A DNA stretch of 64,000 bases. It comes from Sphingomonas hengshuiensis. Its GTDB lineage: Bacteria > Pseudomonadota > Alphaproteobacteria > Sphingomonadales > Sphingomonadaceae. The stretch covers positions 992,001-1,056,000 of the forward strand of contig NZ_CP010836.1 in the NCBI RefSeq assembly GCF_000935025.1. The letters are read 5' to 3'. The notes under the pieces were generated by a model that was not told the origin of the DNA, ran no database searches, and worked only from the letters and a program-made list of their open reading frames with translations. The first letter of the stretch is position 1, and every line of letters starts with the position of its first letter. A program made the translations under genes and the position numbers. Of this stretch, positions 16,382 to 25,939 are shown one piece after another.

Positions 16382-18715
16382 ATGCGGAGCACGCGCGCGC
16401 CTGGACGGCGCCACGGCATAGTATTGCTTTCGTCGGCGGCCGTCGTCGGATTGGCGACGATGCCGGCCATGGCGCAGGAGCGGAGCGCCGCCGCGACGCA
16501 GCAGGCGGCTGATCCCGGACCCGATCTCGACCAGGGCCAGATCGAGGACATCATCGTCACGGCGCGGCGGCGTGCGGAAAGCGCGCAGGATACGCCGCTG
16601 TCGATCAGCGCGATCTCCAGCGATCAGCTTCAGCAGCTCAACATCGTTCGTATCGAAGGCATTACCCAGCTCGCCCCCAGCCTGCGCGTCACCCAGGCGA
16701 GCGGCAGCGGCAATGCGCCCGCAATCTATATCCGCGGCATCGGCACGCTATCGACGGCGCTCTATGTCGAGCCTGCAGTCGGGATCTATGTCGATGGCGT
16801 GTACACGCCGCGTCCCAGCGGCAATACCTTCGACCTTCCCGACATCTCCAGTGTCGAGGTGCTGCGCGGGCCGCAGGGCACGTTGTTCGGTCGCAATACG
16901 ACGGGCGGCGCGATCCTGCTGTCGACGCGCAACCCGACGCCCGAATTCGGGATGAAGGCGGATTTCTCCTATGGTTCGTATAATGAGCTTATCGCTTCGT
17001 CGGTCGTTCAGCTTGGCCGCCTGGGCAACTCGCCGTTCATGGCGAAGGTGTCGGCCCAGGTCCATTCGCGCGACGGCTGGGTGGAAGCGCCGGGCTATTC
17101 TCCGGCGAAATGGGGCGGGGCGCTCGACAGCTTCGGCGTCGGCGGTGCAATCCGGGGCGAGATGGGCGATTTCACGCTCGACCTGCGCGGTCGCTACAAT
17201 GACCTGATTTCCTATACCGGCTGGGAAGCACTGGCGGGTACGGCGGTCGGCAAGGCCTATTTCGGCAATGCGGGCGTCGCCAATAACCGGCCCTTCCCGA
17301 TCGGCGTGGGACCGCGCGATTATAGCTATCGCGACCCTCGCAGCGACGCGAAGTCGCAGGTCAAGACCTGGGGCGGCGTGCTGACCGCGCAATATGATTT
17401 CAGCGCAGCGTTCCAGGTCAAATCGATCACCGGCTACAACAATATCGACCAGAATCTGCGCGGCAACATCGGCGGCGGATCGACGCTGGGCATTGTCGCA
17501 AATCCGGCGGTTCCGGGACAGTTCGTCGAATCGGTGACGCCGCACGTGACCCCGAACAACCCCGGCACGCAGAAGCAGTTTACCCAGGAGCTTCAGTTGC
17601 TCGGCGACGTCGGCGACTTCAACTATCTGCTTGGCCTGTATTATTATGACGAGAAGGTCGACGAGACGATCACCACGATCCTCAATTCGCCGCTCTCGGC
17701 CACTACGGCGATCCGGCTCAATCGCAGCACCAGCTATTCGATCGATTCGACCTCGCTCGCCGGCTTCGCCCAGATCGGATGGAAGCCATCCTTCGCCGGT
17801 GGCCGGCTCGAACTCGTCGGCGGGATCCGCTATACCGAGGACAAGAAGACGCTGAGTTCTCGCTCGGTATCGACCACCACCACCACCACGATCCTCACCC
17901 AGGCGCGCAAAGACAAATGGGACAATGTCGGCTGGATGGGGTCGATCAGCTACCAACTGGTGCCGGGGGTCCTGGTCTATGGCCGCGGCGCTTCTGCCTA
18001 TCGATCGGGCGGATACAACGCACCGACAGTGGGTGCGCCGCCGTTCGGCCCGGAAACCGCGCGCAGCTACGAACTGGGCGTCAAGAGCGACTTGTTCGAT
18101 CGCCACGTGCGCTTCAACGCCGCGGTCTATCAGACCGATTATGACGATCTCCAGGTCAACGGCTACAACATCGCGACCAACACCAACCAGCTCACCAATG
18201 CGGGCAAGGCGCGCTATCGCGGCTTCGAAGTAGAGGCGCAGGCCGGGCTCGGCGGGTTTCGGATCGACGGCAATGTCGGCTATGTCGATCCGCAGTATAG
18301 CGAATATATCATCGCCGTGGCGGGCAAGCCGACCAACGTCGCGGATCAGGCGGCGTTCGCGAACGTGCCCAACTGGACCTATCATGCCGGCGCGCAATAT
18401 GCGTTGGAGACGGCGTCGGCCGGCAAGTTCACGCTGCGCGGCGATTTCACCGGAAAGGGCAATGCGCCGACCTATTCGCTGATCTCGCAGGCGCCCAATA
18501 CTGCGCAGGTCCCGCTGTATGGCGTCGAATCCAACGTCAGCCTGCGCCTCCTCTGGAATGGCACGATCCAGGGCCGCAAGATGCGCGCCCAGATTTTCGC
18601 CGAGAACCTGACCGACAATCGCTTTCTGACCTTCGCAACCGATTTCGGCGCGATCATGTCGGGCGTGTACAACCGTCCGCGCTATTACGGCGCCTCGATC
18701 GGGATCGATTTCTGA
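16382..18715 (+). CDS. TonB-dependent outer-membrane receptor
   Basis: Protein of 777 residues. A signal peptide (ending AMAQE) is followed by a TonB box ([10 protein letters not shown]), a plug domain at about 50-170 ([35 protein letters not shown]) and a 22-strand barrel ending in GIDF with C-terminal Phe. No carboxypeptidase-like signalling extension is present. This receptor class is abundant in sphingomonads and imports large or hydrophobic compounds. Its place at the head of the steroid-type cluster suggests uptake of that substrate, which is inference. A TTG at 16376 is an alternative start. Confidence 0.93.
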   Translation: MRSTRAPGRRHGIVLLSSAAVVGLATMPAMAQERSAAATQQAADPGPDLDQGQIEDIIVTARRRAESAQDTPLSISAISSDQLQQLNIVRIEGITQLAPSLRVTQASGSGNAPAIYIRGIGTLSTALYVEPAVGIYVDGVYTPRPSGNTFDLPDISSVEVLRGPQGTLFGRNTTGGAILLSTRNPTPEFGMKADFSYGSYNELIASSVVQLGRLGNSPFMAKVSAQVHSRDGWVEAPGYSPAKWGGALDSFGVGGAIRGEMGDFTLDLRGRYNDLISYTGWEALAGTAVGKAYFGNAGVANNRPFPIGVGPRDYSYRDPRSDAKSQVKTWGGVLTAQYDFSAAFQVKSITGYNNIDQNLRGNIGGGSTLGIVANPAVPGQFVESVTPHVTPNNPGTQKQFTQELQLLGDVGDFNYLLGLYYYDEKVDETITTILNSPLSATTAIRLNRSTSYSIDSTSLAGFAQIGWKPSFAGGRLELVGGIRYTEDKKTLSSRSVSTTTTTTILTQARKDKWDNVGWMGSISYQLVPGVLVYGRGASAYRSGGYNAPTVGAPPFGPETARSYELGVKSDLFDRHVRFNAAVYQTDYDDLQVNGYNIATNTNQLTNAGKARYRGFEVEAQAGLGGFRIDGNVGYVDPQYSEYIIAVAGKPTNVADQAAFANVPNWTYHAGAQYALETASAGKFTLRGDFTGKGNAPTYSLISQAPNTAQVPLYGVESNVSLRLLWNGTIQGRKMRAQIFAENLTDNRFLTFATDFGAIMSGVYNRPRYYGASIGIDF

Positions 18716-18720
18716 TCGAG

Positions 18721-19488
18721 TTGCCAAAGCCCAGGGGCGCTCCCGGCGATCAGTCGCTGGGCGCGCTCTGGCGTCTCGATGGCAAGGTGGCGGTGGTGAC
18801 TGGCGCGGCGTCGGGGATCGGCCGTGCCGTGGCCCGGCACCTCGCCGATGCGGGCGCACGGACGATCCCGATCGATCGCCAGCCGATCGAGAGCGCGGGC
18901 GCGTTGGCGATAACCGCCGATGTTTCGGATTGGGAGGGACTGGAACGCGCAGTGGCCGCGACCTTCGCCAGCACGCCCCCTGATATTCTGGTCAATGCGG
19001 CGGGTCTGTTTCCCTCGCGCGGCGTGCTCGATCTGGACGAAGCGCATTGGGACCTGCTGCTCGATGTCAATCTGAAGGGCGCAGTGCGCATGTCGCAACT
19101 GGCCGCCCGGGCGATGGTCAAGGCGGGCAAGGGCGGCGCGATCGTCAACATCGGATCGGTCCAGGCCAGCCGCCCCACGGCGGGCAAGGCGGCCTATGCC
19201 GCGTCGAAGGCCGGGCTGGAGGCGATCACCCGCGTGCTGGCGCGTGAGCTGGCGGATGCGGCGATCCGCGTCAACGCGGTGGCGCCGGGGCCAGTGCTCA
19301 CCGAAGCGGCGCTCGTGCGCATCGCCGAAATCGAAGCTTCGGGAGGTGCCTTTCCCCCGCGCGAGGGGCGTAGCCCGCCGGGACGCCCCGACGAAATTGC
19401 GCGCGTCGTTCATTTCCTCGCCAGCCCCGCCGCATCGTTCGTGACCGGCGCGGTGTGGGTGGCGGATGGCGGCTCGACGCTGGATTGA
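18721..19488 (+). CDS. Short-chain dehydrogenase/reductase
   Basis: Protein of about 255 residues with a classical SDR layout: the NAD-binding TGAASGIG motif near residue 28, NAAG, catalytic Ser (NIGSVQAS), and YAASKAG with the Tyr and Lys. It ends with VADGGSTLD. The only start in good register is TTG at 18721, 5 bp after the receptor stop, so start choice is uncertain. It probably oxidises or reduces a hydroxyl on a cluster intermediate. Confidence 0.85.
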   Translation: MPKPRGAPGDQSLGALWRLDGKVAVVTGAASGIGRAVARHLADAGARTIPIDRQPIESAGALAITADVSDWEGLERAVAATFASTPPDILVNAAGLFPSRGVLDLDEAHWDLLLDVNLKGAVRMSQLAARAMVKAGKGGAIVNIGSVQASRPTAGKAAYAASKAGLEAITRVLARELADAAIRVNAVAPGPVLTEAALVRIAEIEASGGAFPPREGRSPPGRPDEIARVVHFLASPAASFVTGAVWVADGGSTLD

Positions 19489-19614
19489 GCGTCCCATCCG
19501 ACCCGCCGATGCAGCTTCGGCACCGGAGAAATGCCCGATTGGAAACGGCCATTGCACAAGGGTGATGCTAGCCTTCAGTATAGCCGAATAATAAAGATAG
19601 AGAGGATTGCACGC

Positions 19615-20844
19615 ATGGCCACGATCTCGGTCCTCGCCCAGGATCCGCCGGTTACGTCGCCGGCTGCGGAACTGCCTGCGTGGCGCCGCATCCTGATCAT
19701 CGTCATCCTGCTGACCGGCGGCATAAAATCGGCGCTGGCCTTCACCACGGTCGTTCCCGCGCTCCAGCTTATCGCGCAGGAATATAGCGGGACCGGCGAT
19801 TCGGTGCTGAGCGCCCAGTTTGTCGTCACGCTCGCGCCGATCGGCATGGCGTTGGCCGGGCTGCTCGCCGGGGCCATCGTCTCCTCGTCCAATCTGCGCG
19901 GCATGATGTTCGGCAGCCTGGCCGTCTGCACGATGGCGGGCCTGCTGCAACTCGTGCCGATGAACTATTACGCACTGCTGGCCAGCCGCTTCGTGCTCGG
20001 CTTCAGCGCGGTGCTGGCCGATGTCGCGATGACCAGCATTCTCGCCGCGCAGTTCGGCGGGGCGTTCCGATCCAAGCTGATCGGCTATCGCCAGGCGATT
20101 TCGTCGATCGGCACCGTGTCCACCATGCTGCTGGCCGGCTGGCTGGCCCAAACCTATGGCTGGCGCGCGCCGGGCATCATGTTCCTGCTGCCGGGCGTGA
20201 TGCTCGCGGCGGCGATTTTCGCGTTCAACAAGCCGATCACGCTGGAGCGCCAGGCCGCCGCTGCGGGCGAGCGTTTCTCGATCTGGCAGCTCTGGCCGCT
20301 GCTGCTGCTTTCGCTGGTCATGTCGATCGGTCACACCATGCCGTCGTTCCAGATGCCCTTCCTGCTGCGGGAGAATGGCATCACCAGCGCGGTGCTGGTG
20401 TCGCGCGTACCCGCGCTCAGTTCGGCGATCTCCATTCTGGCGGCATTCGCCTTCGGCTTCGTCTATGCCCGGCTCGGCGCCTGGACGCTGGTGATTTCCG
20501 CCACGCTGATGGGGATCGGCTTCATCGGCGCGGGGCTCGTGCCCAGCTATGAACTGGTGCTGCTCTGCGTGGTGATCGAGGGAGTCGGGGCGGGGTGGAC
20601 GATGCCGTTCTTCCTCAACCGGGTTCTCGACAAGGCCAGTCCGGCCCAGCGCAATTACGGGATCGGCATCGTCCAGTCGTCGCTGTTCCTGGGCCATTTC
20701 CTCAACCCGATCCTGACCGCGCCGATCCGGCTCAACTTCGGCATCCATGGCACGTTCGTCGCGGTCGGCTCTGCGCTGGTGACCGTCGCGGTGTTGATCG
20801 CGGCATGGACGATGGCGACGCGCGGGGGGCGGCGCGGGATCTAG
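19615..20844 (+). CDS. MFS transporter
   Basis: Protein of 409 residues with twelve predicted membrane helices. An Ala-rich inner-membrane carrier of the CynX/NNP-like MFS type is likely (GLLAGAIV, ADVAMTSILAAQFGG, FLNRVLDKASPAQRNYG). The start at 19615 has AGAGAGGA eight bases upstream, whereas the upstream in-frame ATG at 19531 lacks a ribosome site. Its setting after the TonB receptor and SDR suggests inner-membrane uptake of the cluster's substrate or an intermediate. Confidence 0.88.
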   Translation: MATISVLAQDPPVTSPAAELPAWRRILIIVILLTGGIKSALAFTTVVPALQLIAQEYSGTGDSVLSAQFVVTLAPIGMALAGLLAGAIVSSSNLRGMMFGSLAVCTMAGLLQLVPMNYYALLASRFVLGFSAVLADVAMTSILAAQFGGAFRSKLIGYRQAISSIGTVSTMLLAGWLAQTYGWRAPGIMFLLPGVMLAAAIFAFNKPITLERQAAAAGERFSIWQLWPLLLLSLVMSIGHTMPSFQMPFLLRENGITSAVLVSRVPALSSAISILAAFAFGFVYARLGAWTLVISATLMGIGFIGAGLVPSYELVLLCVVIEGVGAGWTMPFFLNRVLDKASPAQRNYGIGIVQSSLFLGHFLNPILTAPIRLNFGIHGTFVAVGSALVTVAVLIAAWTMATRGGRRGI

Positions 20845-20859
20845 AATCGCCGGTTTTTT
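20830..20859 (+). terminator. Possible intrinsic terminator at MFS gene end
   Basis: CGGCG (20830-20834) and CGCCG (20848-20852) can pair across the MFS stop codon and are followed by G and six T (20854-20859). The stem is short, so strength is uncertain. It separates the MFS transcript from the next promoter. Confidence 0.35.
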
Positions 20860-20884
20860 AGGGCGCTGCGGCACGTCCGCCGCA

Positions 20885-20925
20885 TTGACCCTCGCTGGAC
20901 CCAACGCTAACATATAAAAGATAGC
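20885..20925 (+). promoter_or_regulatory. Sigma-70-like promoter with overlapping GCTAAC-N8-GATAGC operator
   Basis: TTGACC (20885-20890) and TAACAT (20908-20913) are separated by exactly 17 bp, 30 bp before the amidohydrolase start. A 20-bp imperfect inverted repeat, GCTAAC-N8-GATAGC (20906-20925), covers the -10 element. The same arrangement, in the same register, occurs at 46386-46426. Confidence 0.65.
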
Positions 20926-20942
20926 AATGTAGGAGTTTGGAT

Positions 20943-22088
20943 ATGCCTTTGGGAAGTTCGCGGCTGATCTCTGCCGACAGCCATTTCAACGAGCCGGGTG
21001 ACCTGTTCACCAAGCGCGTTGCCGAGAAGTTCAAGCGCCGTGCGCCCCGGATGGAGAGCTTTCCGGAAGGCGATGGCTGGATTTTCGAAGGGCTCGACGG
21101 TCCGCGCAATTTCGGCTGGAACGCCTGTGCCGGACTACCGCCCGAAGAGACCAAGGCATGGATGCGTTTCGACGATATGCGCAAAGGAGGCTGGGACCCC
21201 GCCGAGCGGCTGAAGGAGCAGGATCGCGACGGCGTCACCGCCGAAGTCATGTATCCCACACCGTCGATCCAGGCGGCGATCGCCCTGGTCGAGGATGAGG
21301 AGCTCCACCTCGCGCTGGTGCGGGCGTATAATGACTGGGTCTCGGAATATGTCGCTTACGACCCGGCGCGCTTCTGCGGCCTGGTGTTCCTCCCCAATCG
21401 CGGCGGCGTGAAGGTCGCGGTCGACGAGATGAACCGCGTGCTCGGCCGCCCCGGCATGCGCGCGGTGATGGCCCAGGCCTATCCGACCGGCACGACGGTG
21501 ATGACCGACGAGCATGATTATCTGTGGGCGGCGATCCACGAGCGCGACGTCAGCTTCAACATCCACGTCGCGCTCGGCATCTACAAGCCGAGCCCGCACA
21601 AGGCGAAGCTCCCCGGCTATGGCCGGTTCTTCGACGCGCCCAACCGCTGCATCGAATTCATCTTCAACGGCGTGTTCGATCGCTATCCGAACCTGAAGGT
21701 CGCCTTTGCCGAAGTCGATTTCGGCTGGGTGCCCTATGTGAAGGAGCAGATCGACAACAATTATCAGCGGCTTGAGAAGGTCAACCAGTTCGGCCTTGAG
21801 CGGCTGCCGTCCGAATATATCGATGAGCATTTCTATTTCGGCTACATGACCGACAGCTTCGGGCTCAACAACCTCAACTATATGAACCCCGAACGGGTGC
21901 TGTGGTCGACCGACTATCCGCACATAAGCGCCGATTATCCCTATAGCTGGCGCACGATCCAGGCGTCGATGTCCGGCGTGCCCGGCCCGGTAAAGGCCGC
22001 GATCCTCCACGAGAATGCGGCGAAGCTCTATGGCTTCCCCGATGTCGCGGCCAAGGTGGAGAGCCGCCCGGCGCTCGCCGCCGAGTAA
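20943..22088 (+). CDS. Amidohydrolase-2 family metal-dependent hydrolase
   Basis: Protein of 381 residues of the ACMSD/LigY-like amidohydrolase-2 family, a TIM barrel. The N-terminal metal motif is atypical (ISADSHF in place of DxHxH). Later motifs include NIHVALGIYK and the terminal LWSTDYPH with the metal-binding Asp. Relatives decarboxylate or hydrolyse carbon-carbon bonds of ring-cleavage products. It is first in the block leading into ipdA and ipdB and has its own promoter and operator, so it is likely catabolic. The exact reaction cannot be assigned. The ATG at 20943 has GGAG upstream. Confidence 0.82.
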   Translation: MPLGSSRLISADSHFNEPGDLFTKRVAEKFKRRAPRMESFPEGDGWIFEGLDGPRNFGWNACAGLPPEETKAWMRFDDMRKGGWDPAERLKEQDRDGVTAEVMYPTPSIQAAIALVEDEELHLALVRAYNDWVSEYVAYDPARFCGLVFLPNRGGVKVAVDEMNRVLGRPGMRAVMAQAYPTGTTVMTDEHDYLWAAIHERDVSFNIHVALGIYKPSPHKAKLPGYGRFFDAPNRCIEFIFNGVFDRYPNLKVAFAEVDFGWVPYVKEQIDNNYQRLEKVNQFGLERLPSEYIDEHFYFGYMTDSFGLNNLNYMNPERVLWSTDYPHISADYPYSWRTIQASMSGVPGPVKAAILHENAAKLYGFPDVAAKVESRPALAAE

Positions 22089-22171
22089 GCCAAGTCCCGT
22101 TCCTCCGTGCAGGCCGCGAGTCCGGCCTGCACGGATCGTTTTCGCGCGCCCGGCGTCGCTGAAGGAAAAGC

Positions 22172-23041
22172 ATGTTTGACAAGAGGATGACGGTCGACGC
22201 GATCGTCGATCAGCTGTGCGATGGCATGACCATCGCCATTGGCGGCTGGGCGACGCGGCGAAAGCCGATGGCGCTGGTCCGGGCAATTGCCCGCTCCAAT
22301 CTCAAGGACCTGACGGTGATCGCCTATGGCGGCCCCGATGTCGGCATCCTCGCCGCCTGTGGCAAGCTGCGCCTGCTCGTCTTCGCATTCGTCTCGATGG
22401 ACCAGATTCCTATCGAGCCGCACTTCAGGGCCGCGCGCCAGGCGGGCCTGGAGGTGTGGGAAATGGACGAGGGGATGCTCCATTGGGGCCTGCGCGCGGC
22501 GGCGATGGGGCTGCCGTTCCTGCCGACCCGTGTGGGCATCGGGACCGCGATTGCTGACGACCCGCGGTTCAAGACGGTAACCAGCCCTTACGGCGATGGC
22601 GAGACGCTGATCGCGATGCCCGCGATCAAGCCCGACGTCGCGCTGCTCCACGTTCATCGCAGCGACGAGAAGGGCAATGTCCTGACGCTCTCGCCCGATC
22701 CGTTCTTCGACGAACTGATGGCGCGCGCTGCCGAACAGACCTTCGTGACGACCGAGCAGGTCGTCTCGACCGCAGAGCTGGATCTGCCGGCCAATGCGCG
22801 CTTCCATCTGGTCGAGCGGGCGTTGATCGCGGGCGTCGCGGAGGTGCCCTTCGGCGCTCACCCGACCAGCGCCGCGCCGGACTATCACCTCGATCTCGCC
22901 CATCTGCGCAGCTACGCCGCCGCCGAGGGGGAGGCGTGGGACGCCTATCGCGCGCGCTATATCGGCGTGGATGCCCCCTCCTATCTGGCGGCGGTCGGCG
23001 GGGCGGATGCGATCCGCGCCATTCCCGCACCGAACTATTGA
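22172..23041 (+). CDS. ipdA: CoA-transferase-fold steroid ring hydrolase, alpha subunit (IpdA-like)
   Basis: Protein of 289 residues that follows actinobacterial IpdA closely: an MFDKRMTVDAIVDQL start, GGWATRRKPMALVRAI, AYGGPDVGIL, the EMDEGML box at 97-103, LPFLPTRVGIG and VTSPYGDGETLIAMPA. In Mycobacterium and Rhodococcus, IpdAB forms a heterodimer with the CoA-transferase fold that hydrolytically opens the last carbocycle of the steroid nucleus (COCHEA-CoA). Comamonas ScdL1L2 plays the same part. The beta subunit follows after 10 bp. The match is by motif and order, judged by eye. Confidence 0.86.
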   Translation: MFDKRMTVDAIVDQLCDGMTIAIGGWATRRKPMALVRAIARSNLKDLTVIAYGGPDVGILAACGKLRLLVFAFVSMDQIPIEPHFRAARQAGLEVWEMDEGMLHWGLRAAAMGLPFLPTRVGIGTAIADDPRFKTVTSPYGDGETLIAMPAIKPDVALLHVHRSDEKGNVLTLSPDPFFDELMARAAEQTFVTTEQVVSTAELDLPANARFHLVERALIAGVAEVPFGAHPTSAAPDYHLDLAHLRSYAAAEGEAWDAYRARYIGVDAPSYLAAVGGADAIRAIPAPNY

Positions 23042-23051
23042 GGAGCGGCGC

Positions 23052-23843
23052 ATGACCGACACCCAAGCCACGCTCGCCGACCTGCTGATCGCCGCCTGCG
23101 CCGAAGTGTGGCGCGACGATCCCGAATGGCTGGCGACCGGCATCACCCCGATCCCACGCCTGGGGGCGAGCCTGGCCAAGCTGAGCTTCAACCCGCGGCT
23201 GATGATCACCGATGCGGAGAACATGTTCCTGGAGGAACCGGCGCCGATCGGCCCGCGCGATGCCTCGCCGACCGCCGAAGGATGGGCGCCCTATGCCCGC
23301 ACCTTCGACAATCTGTGGGGCGGGCGGCGGCACGCATTGGTCGCGCCGGTGCAGATCGACCGTTTCGGCCAGACCAACATCAGCGTGATCGGCGATCATG
23401 CCGCACCCAAGGCGGCGCTGCTGGGCGCGCGGGGCTTTCCGGGCAACAGCATCTCGCACCCGAACAGCTTCTTCGTACCGCAGCATAGCCGCCGGTCGCT
23501 GGTCGCGGGCGAAGTCGATTATGTCTGTTCGGCGGGCTATAATCCGGCGCGCTGGCCCGATGGCCGCCCGCCGCATCGGCTGGAGCTTCGACGGATCGTC
23601 ACCAATCTGTGCGTGATGGATTTTGGTGGGCCGGATCATGCCATCCGGCTGGTGTCGCTGCATCCCGGCGTCGGCGTCGAGGAGGTGCGCGACAATAGCG
23701 GGTTCGATGTGGTCGTGGAGGGCGATGTGCCCGCTACGCCGGTGCCCGACGCGGCGGCGCTGGCGATCATCCGGCGCCTCGATCCCCACGGCATTCGCGC
23801 CAGCTTGTTGAAGGGCAACCCGCCCGCCGTTCGCGCCACGTGA
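23052..23843 (+). CDS. ipdB: CoA-transferase-fold steroid ring hydrolase, beta subunit (IpdB-like)
   Basis: Protein of 263 residues. It shares the IpdB pattern: an ACAEVWRDD start region, LGASLAKLSFNPRLMITDAE, EGWAPYARTF, LWGGRRHALV, QIDRFGQTNIS, GFPGNSISHP, and VTNLCVMDFGGPDHAIRLVS with LHPGV. It is expected to form the active hydrolase with IpdA. The start ATG at 23052 has GAGGAG upstream and lies 10 bp after the ipdA stop. Confidence 0.86.
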   Translation: MTDTQATLADLLIAACAEVWRDDPEWLATGITPIPRLGASLAKLSFNPRLMITDAENMFLEEPAPIGPRDASPTAEGWAPYARTFDNLWGGRRHALVAPVQIDRFGQTNISVIGDHAAPKAALLGARGFPGNSISHPNSFFVPQHSRRSLVAGEVDYVCSAGYNPARWPDGRPPHRLELRRIVTNLCVMDFGGPDHAIRLVSLHPGVGVEEVRDNSGFDVVVEGDVPATPVPDAAALAIIRRLDPHGIRASLLKGNPPAVRAT

Positions 23844-23908
23844 TCGCCGGCGGGCTTGCGATGTTTTCAAAGCACCACTGACTTGCCGCGACGCTATCGA
23901 GCGGGCGG

Positions 23909-23940
23909 TTGACGGCCCCAACATTATAATGATTGATAGT
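23909..23940 (+). promoter_or_regulatory. Candidate promoter before the enoyl-CoA hydratase operon
   Basis: TTGACG (23909-23914) is followed after 17 bp by ATTGAT (23932-23937), with a TATAAT (23925-23930) inside the spacer. A GATAG half-site (23935-23939) matches the right arm of the operator at 20906. The gap of 120 bp after ipdB is long for this otherwise packed operon, supporting a separate promoter. Confidence 0.4.
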
Positions 23941-23963
23941 CGAAAGAGCGGAGAGGGTCAGGA

Positions 23964-24854
23964 ATGAGCGCGGGCACGCCCGGGGCGGCGGACATTGTCT
24001 ATGAGACCGACGCGCCGGTCCTCTATGAGGTTCGCAGCGGCGTCGCCTGGGTGACCATGTCGCGCGAGCGCTACAACAACGCCCAGAACAGCCAGATGAC
24101 CTATGCGCTGGACGACGCCTTCCGCCGCGCGGTCGACGATCCGGAGGTCAAGGCGATCGTGCTGGCCGGGGCGGGGAAGCATTTCTCCGCCGGGCACGAC
24201 ATCGGCACGCCGGGTCGCGATCTGGCGCGCAGCTTCCCCCGCGCGCACCTGCTGCCCGACCATGTCGGGCGGCCCGGCGCAGAACTGCTCTATACCCGCG
24301 AGCAGGAAGTCTATCTCGGTATGTGCCGCCGCTGGCGCGACATCCCCAAGCCGACGATCGCGATGGTGCATGGCGCCTGCATCGCGGGCGGGCTGATGCT
24401 GGCCTGGGTCTGCGATCTGATCATCGCGTCCGATGACGCGTTTTTCCAGGACCCCGTCTCGCGGATGATGGGGATTCCCGGCGTCGAATATTTCGCGCAC
24501 GGCTTCGAACTGCCGCCGCGCGTGGCGAAGGAATTCCTGCTGCTCGGCGAACGGATGCCCGCCGAGCGCGCCTATGGCTTCGGGATGGTCAACAAGGTGG
24601 TCTCCCGCGCCGAACTGGCGGAGGCGACTGCGGAGATAGCGGCCAAGCTGGCGGCGCAAGCGTCGCTCGGCATGTGGCTGACCAAGCAGGCGATCCATCA
24701 GGTCGAGGAACTGCGCGGCAAGCGTAGCGCGATGGATGCCGTGTTCCACATGCACCATTTCGCCCATGCCCAGAACGACCTGACCACCGGCAATGCGCTG
24801 GGCGGCGTCACCGGCAAAAGCGCTGCCGCCGACAACAAACAGGCGGAGGGATGA
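23964..24854 (+). CDS. Enoyl-CoA hydratase/isomerase family protein
   Basis: Protein of 296 residues with the crotonase fold: oxyanion-hole motifs HFSAGHDIG and HGACIAGGLML. It is longer than typical hydratases because of an N-terminal 20-residue extension and a His-rich C-terminal helix region. Related proteins with this size occur in steroid gene sets next to the nitronate-monooxygenase-like reductase. It overlaps the next gene by ATGA (24851-24854), so it is in the same operon. Substrate not assignable from sequence. Confidence 0.85.
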   Translation: MSAGTPGAADIVYETDAPVLYEVRSGVAWVTMSRERYNNAQNSQMTYALDDAFRRAVDDPEVKAIVLAGAGKHFSAGHDIGTPGRDLARSFPRAHLLPDHVGRPGAELLYTREQEVYLGMCRRWRDIPKPTIAMVHGACIAGGLMLAWVCDLIIASDDAFFQDPVSRMMGIPGVEYFAHGFELPPRVAKEFLLLGERMPAERAYGFGMVNKVVSRAELAEATAEIAAKLAAQASLGMWLTKQAIHQVEELRGKRSAMDAVFHMHHFAHAQNDLTTGNALGGVTGKSAAADNKQAEG

Positions 24855-25939
24855 GCGACGAGCTCGCCACGCCGCTGACCGCCATGCTGGGGTGCCGCCT
24901 GCCGGTGATCCAGACCGCAATGGGCTGGGTCGCCGAGCCGGTGCTGGTCGCGGCGACCGCAGAGGCGGGCGGTTTCGGGTTCCTCGGGGCGGCGGTGATG
25001 ACTCCGGTCGAGGCGGCGGCGAAGATTGCCGAGGTGCGGCGGCGGACCCCGCTGCGCTTCGGCGTGAACTTCCACATGTTTCAGCCGGGGGCGGCGGAAC
25101 TGGTCGATGTCATCCTCGCCAATCGCGAACAGGTGGCGGCGGTCAGCTTCGGGCGGGGGCCGGACGGGCGGATGATCGCGCGATTTCGCGACGCCGGCAT
25201 CCGCTGCGTGCCGACCGTGGGCGCGGTCAAACATGCGCGGAAGATGGCGGCGCTGGGCGCCGACATGCTGGTGGTGCAGGGCGGCGAGGGCGGTGGGCAT
25301 ACCGGATCGGTGGCGACCACGGTGCTGCTGCCGCAGGTGCTCGATGCCGTCGATCTGCCGGTGGTTGCGGCGGGCGGCTTTGCCGACGGGCGCGGGCTCG
25401 CGGCGGCGCTGGCCTATGGGGCCGTTGGCATCGCGATGGGCACGCGCTTCCTGATGACGCGCGAGAGCCCGGTGCCGGCGCAGGTGAAGCACTATTATAT
25501 CGGTGCGCGGACCGATGACATCCTCGTCACCGACAAGGTGGACGGAATCCCGCAGCGGATGATCCGCAACCCCGCGCTCACGCGGGTCACCGGAGGCGGG
25601 CGGATCGGTTCGTGGACATCGGCGCTGTCTGCCGGGCTGGCGATGAAGCGCGCCACGGGTGCGTCCTGGCCGCAGTTGTTGCGGATGGCGCAGGGAATGC
25701 GCCGCCATGGCGGGCTGAGCCTGTCGCAGGCGCTGCGCGCCGCCGCCGCGCCCGCGTTGCTTCAGCGTGCAGTGGTAGGCGGCGATGCCGAGGGCGGGCT
25801 GATGGCGACGGGCCAGGTCGCGGGCCGGATCGAGGACCTCCCCAGCGTCGCGGACTTGCTTGGCGGGATCGAGCGCGAGGCGCGGGCCCGGATCGCCGCG
25901 CTCACCGCCGCGCCGCCGCTAAAGAGAAAGCACGCCTGA
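24851..25939 (+). CDS. ipdC: Nitronate-monooxygenase-fold flavoprotein (IpdC-like)
   Basis: Protein of 362 residues, an FMN-binding TIM barrel of the NPD/2-nitropropane-dioxygenase family: an IQTAMGWVAEP start, QGGEGGGHTGS, and the phosphate-binding AAGGFADGRG plus GTRFLMTRESP. In actinobacteria the cognate IpdC is a flavin-dependent reductase acting on the 5-hydroxy-hexahydroindane CoA intermediate, and the gene lies beside ipdAB as here. It overlaps the hydratase genes on both sides by 4 bp and 1 bp, showing tight coupling. Confidence 0.82.
   Translation: MSDELATPLTAMLGCRLPVIQTAMGWVAEPVLVAATAEAGGFGFLGAAVMTPVEAAAKIAEVRRRTPLRFGVNFHMFQPGAAELVDVILANREQVAAVSFGRGPDGRMIARFRDAGIRCVPTVGAVKHARKMAALGADMLVVQGGEGGGHTGSVATTVLLPQVLDAVDLPVVAAGGFADGRGLAAALAYGAVGIAMGTRFLMTRESPVPAQVKHYYIGARTDDILVTDKVDGIPQRMIRNPALTRVTGGGRIGSWTSALSAGLAMKRATGASWPQLLRMAQGMRRHGGLSLSQALRAAAAPALLQRAVVGGDAEGGLMATGQVAGRIEDLPSVADLLGGIEREARARIAALTAAPPLKRKHA

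Noticed and set aside
16748..18859. A 703-residue minus-strand frame
   Set aside because: It is antisense to the TonB receptor and has low-complexity Arg/Ala composition and no motifs.
18685..20913. A 742-residue minus-strand frame
   Set aside because: It is antisense to the SDR and MFS genes, both of which have clear family signatures.
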